Notes: generated from the sequence alone by a model not told the origin. Counted from the stretch's first letter, positions 41,182 to 50,276 are shown. The stretch: DNA of 64,000 nucleotides from Streptomyces sp. MST-110588 (GCF_022695595.1 NZ_CP074380.1:7716501-7780500), one strand, 5' to 3'. Numbers and translations: made by a program.

Positions 41182-42750
41182 TCAGCGCAGGCGCCGCAGT
41201 ACGTCCCCGATGACGGCGACGCCTTCGTCGATGCCGCTTCGCGCGTTCGCGGCGTACCCCAGGACCAGACCCGGGCGGTACGGCCGCCGGCAGTGCCACG
41301 ACAGCGGCTGCGCCTTGACCCCGCGCTCCAGCGCCGCGGCGGCGACGCAGGTGTCGGCGAAGTCCCCGTCGAAGGTGACCGTCAGATGCAGACCCGCCGC
41401 GGCGCCGTGCACCACCGCGCCCGGCAGATGCGCGGCGATCGCCTCGATCATGGCGTCCCGGCGACGGCGGTGCCGCGTACGCAGGTACCGCAACTGACGC
41501 TCCAGTTCGCCCGATTCCATCAGGTGGGCCAGCACGAGCTGCGGCAGCGCGGCGTTGCCGAGATCCGCGAACCGCTTGGCGTCCACCAAGGCGTCCCGGT
41601 ACCTCGGCGGCACGATCGCCCAGCCCACGCGCAGAGCGGGAGCGAGGGTTTTGGACACGCTGCCGGCGTAACAGACCTGCTCGGGGAGCATCGCCCGCAG
41701 CGCGGGAACGGGCGGCCGGTCGTAACGGTGCTCGGCGTCGTAGTCGTCCTCGATGATCAGCCCGCCGTCACCGGCCCACCGCATCAGCTCACGACGCCTG
41801 CCACCGCCGAGCACCACCCCCGTCGGGAACTGGTGCGCCGGCGTCAGCAGTACCGCCGGGGCGCCCTGTGCGCGCAGCTCGTCCACGCGGATGCCCTCGG
41901 CGTCGACCGCGATCGGCGGGGTGTCCAACCGCCGGTTCTGTATGTGCTGCCGGGCCCCGAGCGACCCGGGGTCCTCCACCGCCACCTCACGCACACCGTC
42001 CCGGCGCAGGATGTCCGCGAGCAGCCCGAGCGCCTGGGCCACGCCGGCGACGACGACCACCTCGCCCGGGTCGACCCTGATACCGCGGTTACGGGCCAGC
42101 CAGTGGGCGACGGCCACCCGCAGGGCCGGCGTCCCGCGGGGATCCCCGTACCCGAAGGCGGACGCCGGGAGGTCCCTGAGCACGGACCGCTCGGCGCGCA
42201 GCCACGCCGCACGCGGGAAGGCCGCCAGGTCGGGCACGCCGGGCGTCAGATCGATACGGGCCGGGGCGGCCCGCAACGCGTCGAAGACATCGGTACCGGG
42301 TGTGGCGGTGAACAGCGTACGGGCCGAGGGCGGGCCGGCCGCCCGTGCCGGCGGCGCTCCGGCAGGGGAGCCGTCGGCCGTGGCCGCCGCCATGTCCGGT
42401 GCCGTGGCCCCTGCCGTGTCCGCCGCGGACGCCGTGCCCGTCGCCGCCATCACGGGCGTGGCGAGCACCACCGTGCCATTGCGTCCGCGGCCCGCCACAT
42501 GCCCGTCCTCGGTCAGCCGCTGGTACGCCTCGGTGACCACGCCACGGGAGACGCGCAGTTCGGCGGCGAGCACCCGGGTGGCGGGCAGTCTGCTCCCCAC
42601 CGGCAGACGGCCGTCCGCCATCGCGAGCCGCAGCTCCCCGGCGAGCCAGTCGGACAGCCCGCCCGCCGGGGCGTCGGCGATCCGGAGCTGGAGGAAGTCG
42701 GCCCCCGAGGTTATGGACCGGTCAGTGCATGCTCCTTTGGACCTGTTCAC
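41182..42750 (-). CDS. MocR/PdxR-type regulator with aminotransferase-like domain
   Basis: The 522-aa protein joins a GntR winged helix (about residues 30-95; WLAGELRLAMADGRLPVGSR, SRGVVTEAYQRLTEDGHVAG) by an Ala/Thr/Pro-rich linker to a fold-type I aminotransferase domain (from about 165; TPGVPDLAAFPRAAWLRAER, ASAFGYGDPRGTPALRVAVA, IIEDDYDAEHRYDRPPVPAL, YAGSVSKTLAPALRVGWAIV). The Lys in SVSKTLAP would bind PLP. MocR proteins regulate vitamin B6, GABA or amino-acid genes. GTG 42750 lies six bases after CACAAT, a leaderless arrangement. The divergent LysE gene 156 bp away is the likely target. Confidence 0.92.
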   Translation of the reverse strand: MNRSKGACTDRSITSGADFLQLRIADAPAGGLSDWLAGELRLAMADGRLPVGSRLPATRVLAAELRVSRGVVTEAYQRLTEDGHVAGRGRNGTVVLATPVMAATGTASAADTAGATAPDMAAATADGSPAGAPPARAAGPPSARTLFTATPGTDVFDALRAAPARIDLTPGVPDLAAFPRAAWLRAERSVLRDLPASAFGYGDPRGTPALRVAVAHWLARNRGIRVDPGEVVVVAGVAQALGLLADILRRDGVREVAVEDPGSLGARQHIQNRRLDTPPIAVDAEGIRVDELRAQGAPAVLLTPAHQFPTGVVLGGGRRRELMRWAGDGGLIIEDDYDAEHRYDRPPVPALRAMLPEQVCYAGSVSKTLAPALRVGWAIVPPRYRDALVDAKRFADLGNAALPQLVLAHLMESGELERQLRYLRTRHRRRRDAMIEAIAAHLPGAVVHGAAAGLHLTVTFDGDFADTCVAAAALERGVKAQPLSWHCRRPYRPGLVLGYAANARSGIDEGVAVIGDVLRRLR

Positions 42751-42756
42751 CAGGCC

Positions 42757-42762
42757 ATTGTG
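42757..42762 (-). promoter_or_regulatory. -10 hexamer CACAAT, leaderless promoter of the MocR gene
   Basis: On the minus strand CACAAT is followed by GGCCTG and GTG 42750, the same hexamer and spacing as at 1584. Just upstream GCTGATCACATGCACACAGC (42769-42788, plus strand) could be an operator. Confidence 0.45.
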
Positions 42763-42906
42763 GCAGCACGCTGATCACATGCACACAGCGATGTCCCCGT
42801 ACGCCCTCCATGGAAGCCTCCGCGGAAGACCCGGCCGGTCCGCCGGGACCGGCCGCCCGGTGTCCGGCCGGTCAACTCCCGTGGCGTTCCCGCACGGCAG
42901 GCGGCC

Positions 42907-43512
42907 ATGAGCGTCGAATTCCTGGTGACCACCCTGGTCATCGTCCTCACCCCCGGGACCGGCGTCATCTACACCATGGCGACGGCCCTTTCCCGAGGCG
43001 CCCGCGCCGGCGTCATCGCGGCCCTGGGCTGCACGCTCGGCAGCGTGCCGCACATGGTGGCGGCGGTCACGGGCCTGGCCGCACTGCTCAATGCGAGCAC
43101 GGTGGCCTTCCAGTCCCTCAAATACCTGGGCGTCGCCTACCTCCTTTACATGGCGTGGAGCACCTTGAAGGACAAAGGAGCCCTCACCCCGGACGAGGAG
43201 AACGCCCCTCGCCCGGCGGCGAAGGTGATTGTCTCCGCCGTCCTGATGAACATCCTCAATCCCAAACTCACCCTCTTCTTCTTCGCCTTCCTGCCGCAAT
43301 TCGTCGACACCGGCGACCCGCGCGCCTTCCCCCGGATGGTCGAACTGAGCCTGGTCTTCATGCTGTTCACCTTCCTGGTCTTCATCGGCTACGGCGTCTT
43401 CGCCGCCGCCGTCCGCCACCACATCACCTCCCGGCCGCACGTCATGCTCTGGATGCGCCGGATCTTCGCGGGTTCCTTCGTCGCCCTGAGCGCCAAACTG
43501 GCCTTCTTCTAG
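42907..43512 (+). CDS. LysE-family amino-acid exporter
   Basis: The 201-aa membrane protein has six helices. Family marks are LTPGTGVIYTMATALSRGAR (the PGP/PGT motif), LKYLGVAYLLYMAWSTLKDK and NILNPKLTLFFFAFLPQFVD. LysE/RhtB proteins export basic amino acids, threonine or homoserine lactones. It is divergent from the MocR regulator and followed after 72 bp by a B3/B4-domain gene; the trio recurs in streptomycetes and probably handles an unusual amino acid (inference). Confidence 0.92.
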   Translation: MSVEFLVTTLVIVLTPGTGVIYTMATALSRGARAGVIAALGCTLGSVPHMVAAVTGLAALLNASTVAFQSLKYLGVAYLLYMAWSTLKDKGALTPDEENAPRPAAKVIVSAVLMNILNPKLTLFFFAFLPQFVDTGDPRAFPRMVELSLVFMLFTFLVFIGYGVFAAAVRHHITSRPHVMLWMRRIFAGSFVALSAKLAFF

Positions 43513-43584
43513 AGCCACACGCCACCGGCCCTGCGCCGCCCGTCACCCCGCCACTCGTCACCGTCCAGAAAAAGGCAGCCGAAC

Positions 43585-44277
43585 ATGTATTTCCGTCACT
43601 CGCCCGACATCTGGCAGGATTTCCCGGAACTCGTCCCCGGCGTCCTGTACGCCAAGGGAATCACCGGCGACGTCTCCGTCGGCCACCGGGCCGCCAAGTA
43701 CAACGCCATAGCCGAATCCCGCCTCGGCATCGCCTCGGAAGGTGAACTGCCCGAGATCCAGGCCTGGCGCCGTACGTTCTCCCGTATGGGCCACAAGCCC
43801 ACCCAATACCGCTGCGCCGCGGAATCACTGCTGCGCCGCTTCAAGAAGGAAGGCTCCCTGCCTTCGATCCACCCTCTCATCGACCTGTGCAACGCCATTT
43901 CCCTGGCGTACGCGATTCCGGTGGGCGTGTTCGACGTCTCGCGACTGTCCGGTTCCCTGGAAGTCGCCTACGCGACGGGCAAGGAGACCTACGAGACCCT
44001 CTCCGGACAGACGGAGCCCCCCGCTCCGGGCGAGGTCGTCTTCGTCGACGACGCCGGCCACGCCCACGCCCGCCGCTGGACCCACCGGCAAAGCGGCCGG
44101 TCGGCCGTCCGCGACACCACCACCGACGTACTGATCGTCGCCGAGGCGATGCACGACTCGGCCATCCCCGACATACAGAGCCTCATGGCGACGATCGCCG
44201 AGGAACTCGGCATCGTCTGGTCCGTTCCCACCGAATCCGCCGTCCTCGCCAGCCTGTCACCCCGCTTCGACTTCTGA
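43585..44277 (+). CDS. B3/B4 tRNA-binding-domain protein
   Basis: The 230-aa protein carries the B3/B4 domain of phenylalanyl-tRNA synthetase beta (ESRLGIASEGELPEIQAWRR, PLIDLCNAISLAYAIPVGVF, SGRSAVRDTTTDVLIVAEAM). Stand-alone members are thought to edit mischarged tRNA or act on free amino acids. The ATG at 43585 is 72 bp after the LysE stop. Together with the exporter it may protect against a non-protein amino acid. Confidence 0.88.
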   Translation: MYFRHSPDIWQDFPELVPGVLYAKGITGDVSVGHRAAKYNAIAESRLGIASEGELPEIQAWRRTFSRMGHKPTQYRCAAESLLRRFKKEGSLPSIHPLIDLCNAISLAYAIPVGVFDVSRLSGSLEVAYATGKETYETLSGQTEPPAPGEVVFVDDAGHAHARRWTHRQSGRSAVRDTTTDVLIVAEAMHDSAIPDIQSLMATIAEELGIVWSVPTESAVLASLSPRFDF

Positions 44278-44392
44278 CCACGCATGACCGGGTGACGGAT
44301 GGGTAGCGGCGGACATGACATGCCTCGGGCGGTGCGCGTACGGATTCCCGCGCACCGCCTGCCCGAACCGTCCGCAGAAGGAATGACGCGCC

Positions 44393-44695
44393 ATGACCCC
44401 CACCGCCGGCCGGACCACGCTGGTGCCCATTTACGACAGCCTCGTCCAGGAGCACGGCGATGTGCCGGCCCGGGCCCGCCAGGTGGCGCGGGAGGTGGAA
44501 CGCGAAGCCAGGCATCTGCTGGACTGGAGCGAACTGCATCCCATAGAGGCCGAAGAGCGCGAAAAGAGCCGGGAGGGAGCGGCGAGGAAGGAAAAACCGC
44601 AGAAGGCGGAAAAGACCGGGGCGGACGGTGACAGCGGCCGGGGAGACGCCAAGGACCGACCGGCCGTTTTCCACAGTTTCCGTCGGCCGGGGTAA
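44393..44695 (+). CDS. Hypothetical protein, 100 aa
   Basis: I do not recognise the family. Residues about 8-55 form a charged amphipathic helix pair (VPIYDSLVQEHGDVPARARQ, VAREVEREARHLLDWSELHP), after which comes a Lys/Glu/Gly-rich tail (about 55-100). GAAGGA lies about ten bases before ATG. The helical part looks like real coding sequence. It could be a small regulator or a chaperone-like factor; nothing specific can be said. Confidence 0.55.
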   Translation: MTPTAGRTTLVPIYDSLVQEHGDVPARARQVAREVEREARHLLDWSELHPIEAEEREKSREGAARKEKPQKAEKTGADGDSGRGDAKDRPAVFHSFRRPG

Positions 44696-44781
44696 GGCAG
44701 AAAAGCAGCGGCCGGGCTGCCGGCGCGCGTACGCCGGGCAGCCGGGCCGGTCGCGTTCGTACGCTGTATGACGGGTCGGGT

Positions 44782-44794
44782 TACAGTCGGTTCC
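44782..44794 (+). promoter_or_regulatory. -10 hexamer TACAGT, leaderless promoter
   Basis: TACAGT (44782-44787) plus seven bases precedes GTG 44795. This start belongs to the frame VSEDDVEPAVRTFPPSPWRL, not to the ATG at 44805, and supports the frameshift interpretation of the next gene. Confidence 0.5.
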
Positions 44795-45590
44795 GTGTCC
44801 GAGGATGACGTCGAGCCCGCCGTCCGCACCTTCCCGCCGTCGCCGTGGCGCCTGGGGGGACATGTACGTATCGGTCTGGTGCGTTCCCCGCGGCGCCCTG
44901 CCCGCGTGGCCGCTGCCGCGCGGCGTACGGCCCCTGATGCTGCGACGGCGCTGCGTCCTGCTCACCATCTGGGCCGACTACCAGCGCGGCGGGGTCCTGG
45001 AGTACCACGAGCTCCTGGTCGCTCTCGCCGTCCGGCACCGGTGGCGGATCGCCGCGACCGCCGTTTCGGTGTGGGTGGACAACCAACGGTCGAAAGCCGG
45101 CGGGCGGGCGCTGTGGGGCATCCCCAAGGAATGCGCGCGACTGGTTTTCCGTCACGATCAGGAGGGCGGCTTCCGCGCGGAGTTGACGGCGGACGCGGAC
45201 ACGCACGCGGGCCCGGGTACGAACAGGAGCCCGGGTACGAACGGGAGCCCGGGCAGGGCTCCCGGGGTACGCGTCCGGGGATCCTTCCGCGATGCCGTAC
45301 GGCTGCCGGTGCGTCTGACTCTGCGCACCCGGCTGGTGCAGCGGGCCGGTACGGACACCCGTCACGTACCCCTGCGTCTGACGGGCACGGTGAGTTGGGG
45401 CCGTGGCCGGATTCTCGTCGCCGCACCGGCGGCCCGGCCGGCCGCCGCCCTCAACGGCCGTCGCCCGCTCCTCAGCGTGGCGGTCAGGGATTTCCGCTTC
45501 ACCGTCGGCAGGGATGACGGGAAGGACGGTCACGGCGGCGGTGACAGGAGCCGTTCGGCATCTGCCCGGGGCGAGCGACGCGGCCGGTGA
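44795..45590 (+). pseudogene. Acetoacetate-decarboxylase-like protein, frameshift in a G6 run
   Basis: The family N-terminus lies in the frame from GTG 44795 (VEPAVRTFPPSPWRLG). The body continues one frame over as DMYVSVWCVPRGALPAWPLP, VLLTIWADYQRGGVLEYHEL, SVWVDNQRSKAGGRALWGIP and LRLTGTVSWGRGRILVAAPA. Between them GGGGGG at 44854-44859 must lose one G (or gain two). An ATG at 44805 opens the second frame and would give an Arg/Ser-rich false start. ADC-like members share the fold with acetoacetate decarboxylase but have other, mostly unknown substrates. A 20-residue Gly/Thr/Asn/Pro insert (about 130-150) repeats GTNxSPG. Confidence 0.72.
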
Positions 45591-45723
45591 GACGGGGCGG
45601 GACGGACGGGAGGCCCGGATGCGCACGGGGCCTGGGATGCGGGCGGTGCGCGCTCGGCCGACGATGGGAGGACCGTGACCGGACGCGTCGCAAGGCGGCG
45701 CGGTGAAGGAAGGCGGCCATCCC

Positions 45724-46545
45724 GTGGACAGCAGGGCCGACGACGGTGGACGGGGGCCCATACGGCAGGGGCCCGGGCAGCGCCCGGACGGTACGGCATC
45801 CGGCCCCCTGGAGGCCGCTCGGCGGGCACTGGTATCACAGGGGGCGCATCTGATGCCTCCGGCCGCCGTGTCCTCGTGCCTGGGGACGGACGGGGACGGC
45901 TGGACCGGCTTCTCCGCCCACTGGGAGGAGCTGTCACCGGATGTGTACGCGGCCGGGCGCGGCACCCGCCGCCTGCGGCGGTACGGGCAGTTCGCCGTCG
46001 CGCCGGCCACCGGCGAGGTGAAACCGCTGCCGCACATCCCATTCGTACAGCCGTACGATACCAACCCGCTCTACGTCCAGATGGACCGGCATTTCGACCC
46101 GCTGACCGAGACCTTCGCGGCCGATCCGCTCCTGCTGGGCCTGCTCGGGTTCCTGGGGCAGGTGGCGTCCGCCCTGGACGGGGCGGCCGAGTGGAACGCC
46201 AAGGTCCATCCGTTCCGTGTCATCGCGTCGGCCGACGGGCAGGGTGAGCCGACCCCGGAAGGGCGGCACCGTGACGGCGTCACCCTGGTCTCCTCCCTGA
46301 TGATCGGCCGGCGCAACGCCGTCGGCGGTGAGAGTTCGGTCTACGACCTGGACGAGAGACCGCTGATGGCGACCACGCTCGACGAACCGGGCACGCTCCT
46401 CCTGGGGGACGACCGCCGTACCCTCCACGCCGTCTCGCCGATCCGCCCCCTGGACCCGGCCGGCCCCGCGTACCGCGACGTACTGGTCGTGACCCTCACG
46501 GCCCCGGAACCGGCCCCGCAAGCGCCGACCACTGCTGCTGCATAG
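45724..46545 (+). CDS. 2OG-Fe(II) dioxygenase (amino-acid hydroxylase family)
   Basis: The 273-aa protein resembles the BsmA / L-isoleucine-dioxygenase group. Iron ligands are His and Asp in GRHRDGVTLV and the distal His in TLHAVSPIRP; the 2-oxoglutarate Arg is in AYRDVLVVTL. The N-terminal 50 residues are unstructured. GTG 45724 has GGAAGG ten bases upstream; GTG 45703 is in frame and possible. Such enzymes hydroxylate free amino acids. It follows the decarboxylase-like gene by 133 bp. Confidence 0.82.
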   Translation: MDSRADDGGRGPIRQGPGQRPDGTASGPLEAARRALVSQGAHLMPPAAVSSCLGTDGDGWTGFSAHWEELSPDVYAAGRGTRRLRRYGQFAVAPATGEVKPLPHIPFVQPYDTNPLYVQMDRHFDPLTETFAADPLLLGLLGFLGQVASALDGAAEWNAKVHPFRVIASADGQGEPTPEGRHRDGVTLVSSLMIGRRNAVGGESSVYDLDERPLMATTLDEPGTLLLGDDRRTLHAVSPIRPLDPAGPAYRDVLVVTLTAPEPAPQAPTTAAA

Positions 46546-46622
46546 ACGGCCGGCGGCGGGCGGCCGACGCCGGGCAGCAGGCGAGGCACGGGGGTCCGGG
46601 GCCGGGGCTCAGCCGTCGGCCG

Positions 46623-47210
46623 TCATTCCTTCTTCTGCTGGGCGTTGCGGATGGCGTCACGGGTACGGTCCACGATGGCCGCCAGCGGCCCGAGAGCCAT
46701 GTTCTTGAGCCCGGATTCCACGCCCGGGTGCGGATGCGTGGGCGCGGTCGCCTCGGCGGCCTTGACGCTCTTGGCCATGGCCGCCAGCCGCGCGGAGTCC
46801 TTCAGCCGCCGCAACTGGGCGAACTCATACCGTTCCTCGGCGCGGGCGTGCTCCATCACATCGGTGCGCAGGATCAGCAGTTCGGCACCGAACTTGGGGT
46901 CGTCGGTGTCCATGTCCTCCAGCCGGCCGAGGGTTTCCTTGGCGGACCGCTCCTCCGCCAGCCGGTCGGCCACGATCTCCTGGCCGCCGTCCACGGACCG
47001 TTTGACGTACGGGTGCACCACCTCCTCCTCGGCCGTCTCGTGCACCGCGAGCATCCGCACCAGCCGCTGGAAGGCGTCGCGACGGGCGTCACCGGTGGCC
47101 TGCTCGACCTCGTCGAAGAGGTTACGGATCTCGCCGTGCTGTGCCATCAGAAGGGCGACGACGTCCTGGTCGGGCCGGGGTGCCTCGCGAGGTGCCTCGG
47201 TCGCACTCAT
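46623..47210 (-). CDS. Hemerythrin-domain protein
   Basis: The 195-aa protein has an Hr/HHE domain (about residues 14-150). Ligand pattern is seen in LLMAQHGEIRNLFDEVEQAT, LAVHETAEEEVVHPYV and LRTDVMEHARAEERYEFAQL. It would bind a di-iron centre and sense or store oxygen or nitric oxide. ATG 47210 has AGGAGG upstream. It is preceded on the same strand by a ferritin-like gene; the 108 bp between contain a 20-bp tandem repeat. Confidence 0.9.
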   Translation of the reverse strand: MSATEAPREAPRPDQDVVALLMAQHGEIRNLFDEVEQATGDARRDAFQRLVRMLAVHETAEEEVVHPYVKRSVDGGQEIVADRLAEERSAKETLGRLEDMDTDDPKFGAELLILRTDVMEHARAEERYEFAQLRRLKDSARLAAMAKSVKAAEATAPTHPHPGVESGLKNMALGPLAAIVDRTRDAIRNAQQKKE

Positions 47211-47232
47211 GGTTCCTCCTAGGTCGTGGACG

Positions 47233-47302
47233 CGGTCACGTGTGTGCGCGAGCGGTCACGCACGTTCGCGAGCGCTCACGGATGTGTGTGAGCGTTGACG
47301 GG
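47233..47302. repeat. 20-bp tandem repeats upstream of the hemerythrin gene
   Basis: Units beginning CGGTCACG, CGGTCACG, CGCTCACG and CGTTGACG start at 47233, 47253, 47273 and 47293, an exact 20-bp period. Each unit ends GCGAG or TGTGAG. They fill the gap between the ferritin-like and hemerythrin genes. Confidence 0.65.
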
Positions 47303-47318
47303 CGCAGCGGGCCGGGGC

Positions 47319-48524
47319 TCACGAAGAGCGTTCGCGCAGCGCGGGGACCGGGTGCTCGCCCTCGGTCTCCAGCCGGTACTCGCGCCCGAAGTCCTGCTGG
47401 TGCTGCACCATGACCCGGTCGCTCGGACTCGCCTCGCCACCGTGGATCTCCTGCTGCATCCGCTCGAACCGCTCGTGCGCCTCCCGTACGTACCCGGCAC
47501 CCAAGGTGGTCAGGTCCAGTTGCCCGGCGATCAGCTCCCGGAGGTAGCCCTTGTTCGGCTCGAAGGTCAGTACATTCGGCAGCTCCGGGGCCACGACCTG
47601 GGCCGGGTCCCGGCCGTCGTGCCGGCGCATCAGGTCGCACGCCTGGTGCAGATGCTCCAGCTCCATGTTCAGGTGCAGCTCCCACAGTGCCTTCACCTTG
47701 GGGTCGCTCTCCTGCTCCATGAAGGAGTGGTAGAGGTAGCACTCGTTGTACTCGTGGTTGACCAACTGCTCCCACCAGGTCTCGCCCGGGTCCACCAGGG
47801 ATTCGTAGTGGGTGACGTGCTCCTCCTCGATCAGCCCGATCTCCTGGTAGAGCTGCCGGGCGATCGGCTCCATGTACGTCGGCCCGACGTTCATGTAGAA
47901 GTTCATCGTCTGCTGCTCCGCCGACATGATCGTCAGCGCGTGGAGCTTGGACAGCGGGTCGGTGCGCGTCTTGTCGTACGGATCACGTACGTTGTCGACC
48001 GGGTCGCGATGGTGCATCGGGGTCGGGCGGCCGGGCATCAGCTCGGTGAGGCCGTCGACGATCGACTCGGCCTTGCGGTGCTCGATCATCTCGTACAGAT
48101 TCGCATACCGGTACAGATGGTCGAAATCCTCCAGGACGCCGAACTGGTACGCCTGCTTCAGGTACGGGTCCGGCTCCATCCGGGCCACCCATGCGGTCAG
48201 GTCCACCGCGACCTGTTCGTAGGCGATCGTCGTCTCCAGGACCGAAGAGACTCCCGGCAGCAGCCAGTTCACGGCCTTCTGCTGCTGGGCCTCGATGTAG
48301 CGCACCCGTGCCAGTTGGCGCTTCACCTCCTGATCCGGACAGTGCCGGGCGAATTGATGACTGAACATGATCGCCTCGACTTCGATCCCGTTCATCGTGA
48401 TGATGCGGCATCGGGTGTACGGGTCGCAGTGATCGGGGTCGACCGGCTCCACGTTCAGTTCACGCCAGTTGCGTATCTGGCGGTCCAGCGGTATCCCGCG
48501 CTGTTCCAACGGATTGAACGACAT
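47319..48524 (-). CDS. Ferritin-like di-iron protein, 401 aa, unknown function
   Basis: The protein is long for the fold. It is almost all helical with repeated Glu/His patterns: RYANLYEMIEHRKAESIVDG, LIEEEHVTHYESLVDPGETW, NHEYNECYLYHSFMEQESDP and HLNMELEHLHQACDLMRRHD. Together they supply more than one set of E...ExxH ligands, so one di-iron site is likely and two are possible. ATG 48524 follows AGGAGG at a good distance; the upstream open frame is a shadow. It is transcribed with the hemerythrin gene, suggesting a shared role in iron/oxygen chemistry. The family occurs in actinobacteria without known activity. Confidence 0.75.
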   Translation of the reverse strand: MSFNPLEQRGIPLDRQIRNWRELNVEPVDPDHCDPYTRCRIITMNGIEVEAIMFSHQFARHCPDQEVKRQLARVRYIEAQQQKAVNWLLPGVSSVLETTIAYEQVAVDLTAWVARMEPDPYLKQAYQFGVLEDFDHLYRYANLYEMIEHRKAESIVDGLTELMPGRPTPMHHRDPVDNVRDPYDKTRTDPLSKLHALTIMSAEQQTMNFYMNVGPTYMEPIARQLYQEIGLIEEEHVTHYESLVDPGETWWEQLVNHEYNECYLYHSFMEQESDPKVKALWELHLNMELEHLHQACDLMRRHDGRDPAQVVAPELPNVLTFEPNKGYLRELIAGQLDLTTLGAGYVREAHERFERMQQEIHGGEASPSDRVMVQHQQDFGREYRLETEGEHPVPALRERSS

Positions 48525-48842
48525 CAACGGGCCTCCTGCCGCCGGGGTCGGTTCCGAAGCGGAATCGGAGTACCCCGTCGGGCCGGGGTGAACCACCCCG
48601 CCCGTCAAATGATCAGGAGGTGAGCATGGTGCGCGAGTGACCAAGGGGGTGGGTGAGGAGTGCCGTACGGGGGCGGTTAACCTGGCGAAAAGGTCCGGCC
48701 GACCGGTCGGATCCGAACCGATACCCAGATCCCGGGCCCGGATCCCGCACCCCGGACATCGGGCACCGTATTCCGGACTCCGCACTCCGGGCGCCGGATG
48801 CCGGACCACTGGATCACGATCATGACAACGGGGGTTTTACCT

Positions 48843-49931
48843 GTGCGAGTCCGCAGGCGGATGGCCGGCACCGTGGGAGCGAGCGTGCTCATGGTTCTCG
48901 CCGTGGGATGTGGCGGCACCCAGTCCGACGGGAAGGCGTCCCCGGGCGGCGCGTCCGCGTCGAAGACGGCGGCCCACCCGCTGCCGATGCAGACCACGAC
49001 CCTCCCGGCCACCTGGACCGATTCCGATCACAAGGCGCACCCGCTGCGGGTCACGCCCAAGTCGCTGATGCGCGGCTCGGTCTCCGACTTCGAGCACATC
49101 CGGCTGGACGGCGACCTCAAGGGCCTGGTGCCCTACTACCTCACCGTCTCCTACAGCAACACCGACAGCAAGACGCTGAGCCGGGCGACCCCGCTGAGCA
49201 ACTTCTCGGTCAACGGGGCGGACGGCGAGCCGGCCAAGCAGATCATGATGTTCTCCAACCCGCTCGCCACCAGCTCCGGCATGCCGGAGCAGTGCCGCAA
49301 GGGCAGTCCGGACAGCCTGGCCGCGGGCGCGTCCGCGGAGGCGTGCAAGGTCTTCATGCTGCCGCCGAAGCAGCAGCCGGTCACCGTCTCGTACAAGGAC
49401 GACAAGAACGACAAGGGCGAGCCGCTGATCTGGAAGGTCGGCAGCGGCAAGGGCGACGCCGCCAGCGGTGTGCTGGCGGCGGGCAAGGCCGCCGACTCCG
49501 GCTGGCAGGACAGCAAGAACCACGACGTCACGGTGCGGGTCACCCCGAAGAGCGTGCGGGCCGGGTCCATCGCGGACCTGAGCCGGTTCAAGCTGAACGA
49601 CGAGGAGAAGAAGCAGATCCCGTACTACGTGACGGTCGAGTACCGCAACACGGGCACCTACGATCTGTACCCGTCCATGCAGGAAGGCGTGACGCTGCGG
49701 GGCGCCAGCGGTCAGCAGGCGCGGAAGATGATGCTGATCGACATCGGCGGTGACGGGGTCAAGCAGTGCCCGGAGACGGTCCCCGACAAGATGGTCAAGC
49801 CGCAGGGCACCGTCACACAGTGCTCCATCCACCTGATGCCCAAGGGCGACCGCCCGGCGACGGTCGTCTTCACGGGCCGGGGGAGCGGCGCACAGCCCCT
49901 CACCTGGCACGCCACGGACGGCGAGAAGTAA
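48843..49931 (+). CDS. Lipoprotein with duplicated domain
   Basis: The 362-aa precursor has a basic start, a hydrophobic stretch and lipobox (AGTVGASVLMVLAVGCGG). Two homologous domains follow: one opens HPLRVTPKSLMRGSVSDFEH and the other VRVTPKSVRAGSIADLSRFK; each continues PYYLTVSYSNT or PYYVTVEYRNT, then a Cys pair and an LPP/LMP segment. Each is about 150 residues and looks like an immunoglobulin-like beta sandwich. Function is unknown, probably extracellular binding. GTG 48843 follows GGGGG by eight bases; ATG 48822 is the alternative. Confidence 0.78.
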   Translation: MRVRRRMAGTVGASVLMVLAVGCGGTQSDGKASPGGASASKTAAHPLPMQTTTLPATWTDSDHKAHPLRVTPKSLMRGSVSDFEHIRLDGDLKGLVPYYLTVSYSNTDSKTLSRATPLSNFSVNGADGEPAKQIMMFSNPLATSSGMPEQCRKGSPDSLAAGASAEACKVFMLPPKQQPVTVSYKDDKNDKGEPLIWKVGSGKGDAASGVLAAGKAADSGWQDSKNHDVTVRVTPKSVRAGSIADLSRFKLNDEEKKQIPYYVTVEYRNTGTYDLYPSMQEGVTLRGASGQQARKMMLIDIGGDGVKQCPETVPDKMVKPQGTVTQCSIHLMPKGDRPATVVFTGRGSGAQPLTWHATDGEK

Positions 49932-50276
49932 ACCGGCGCCGCGCCGCACCGGCCCGTCGGCGGGCGGCGCGCACCACACGGCCGGACGCCCGCCCACGGA
50001 GCGGGACGAGCGGGACATCCGCCCGTCGCCGCAGGGAACACCCCTGCGGCGACGGGCGGTTGTCGTTCCTACGGTCCTACGGTCGGCGCCGCCGGCCCGG
50101 GCAGGCGGGACCGCGATCCCGGCCGACGGACCTACGGATATATGGCGGGCGCGCCGGGAAGATCCCCGTTACGCTGCCGGCCGCGGCCCGGCGCCTGCCG
50201 TGCCGACCGCCCTGGCCGTTCATCTCGTCCGGGCCACCTGGCCGTTCGTCTCATTCAGTCCAGCAGGAGTCCCACC
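49932..50276. other. Intergenic region with strong terminator
   Basis: Apart from the terminator at 50019-50059, the region has a short direct repeat TCCTACGG (50068-50085) and a probable promoter zone for the hydrolase gene. I see no gene here. Confidence 0.5.
50019..50059 (+). terminator. Strong intrinsic terminator
   Basis: An 18-bp perfect stem (50019-50036 with 50042-50059; inner arm GTCGCCGCAGGG) and five-base loop AACAC, 87 bases after the lipoprotein stop. Confidence 0.88.
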
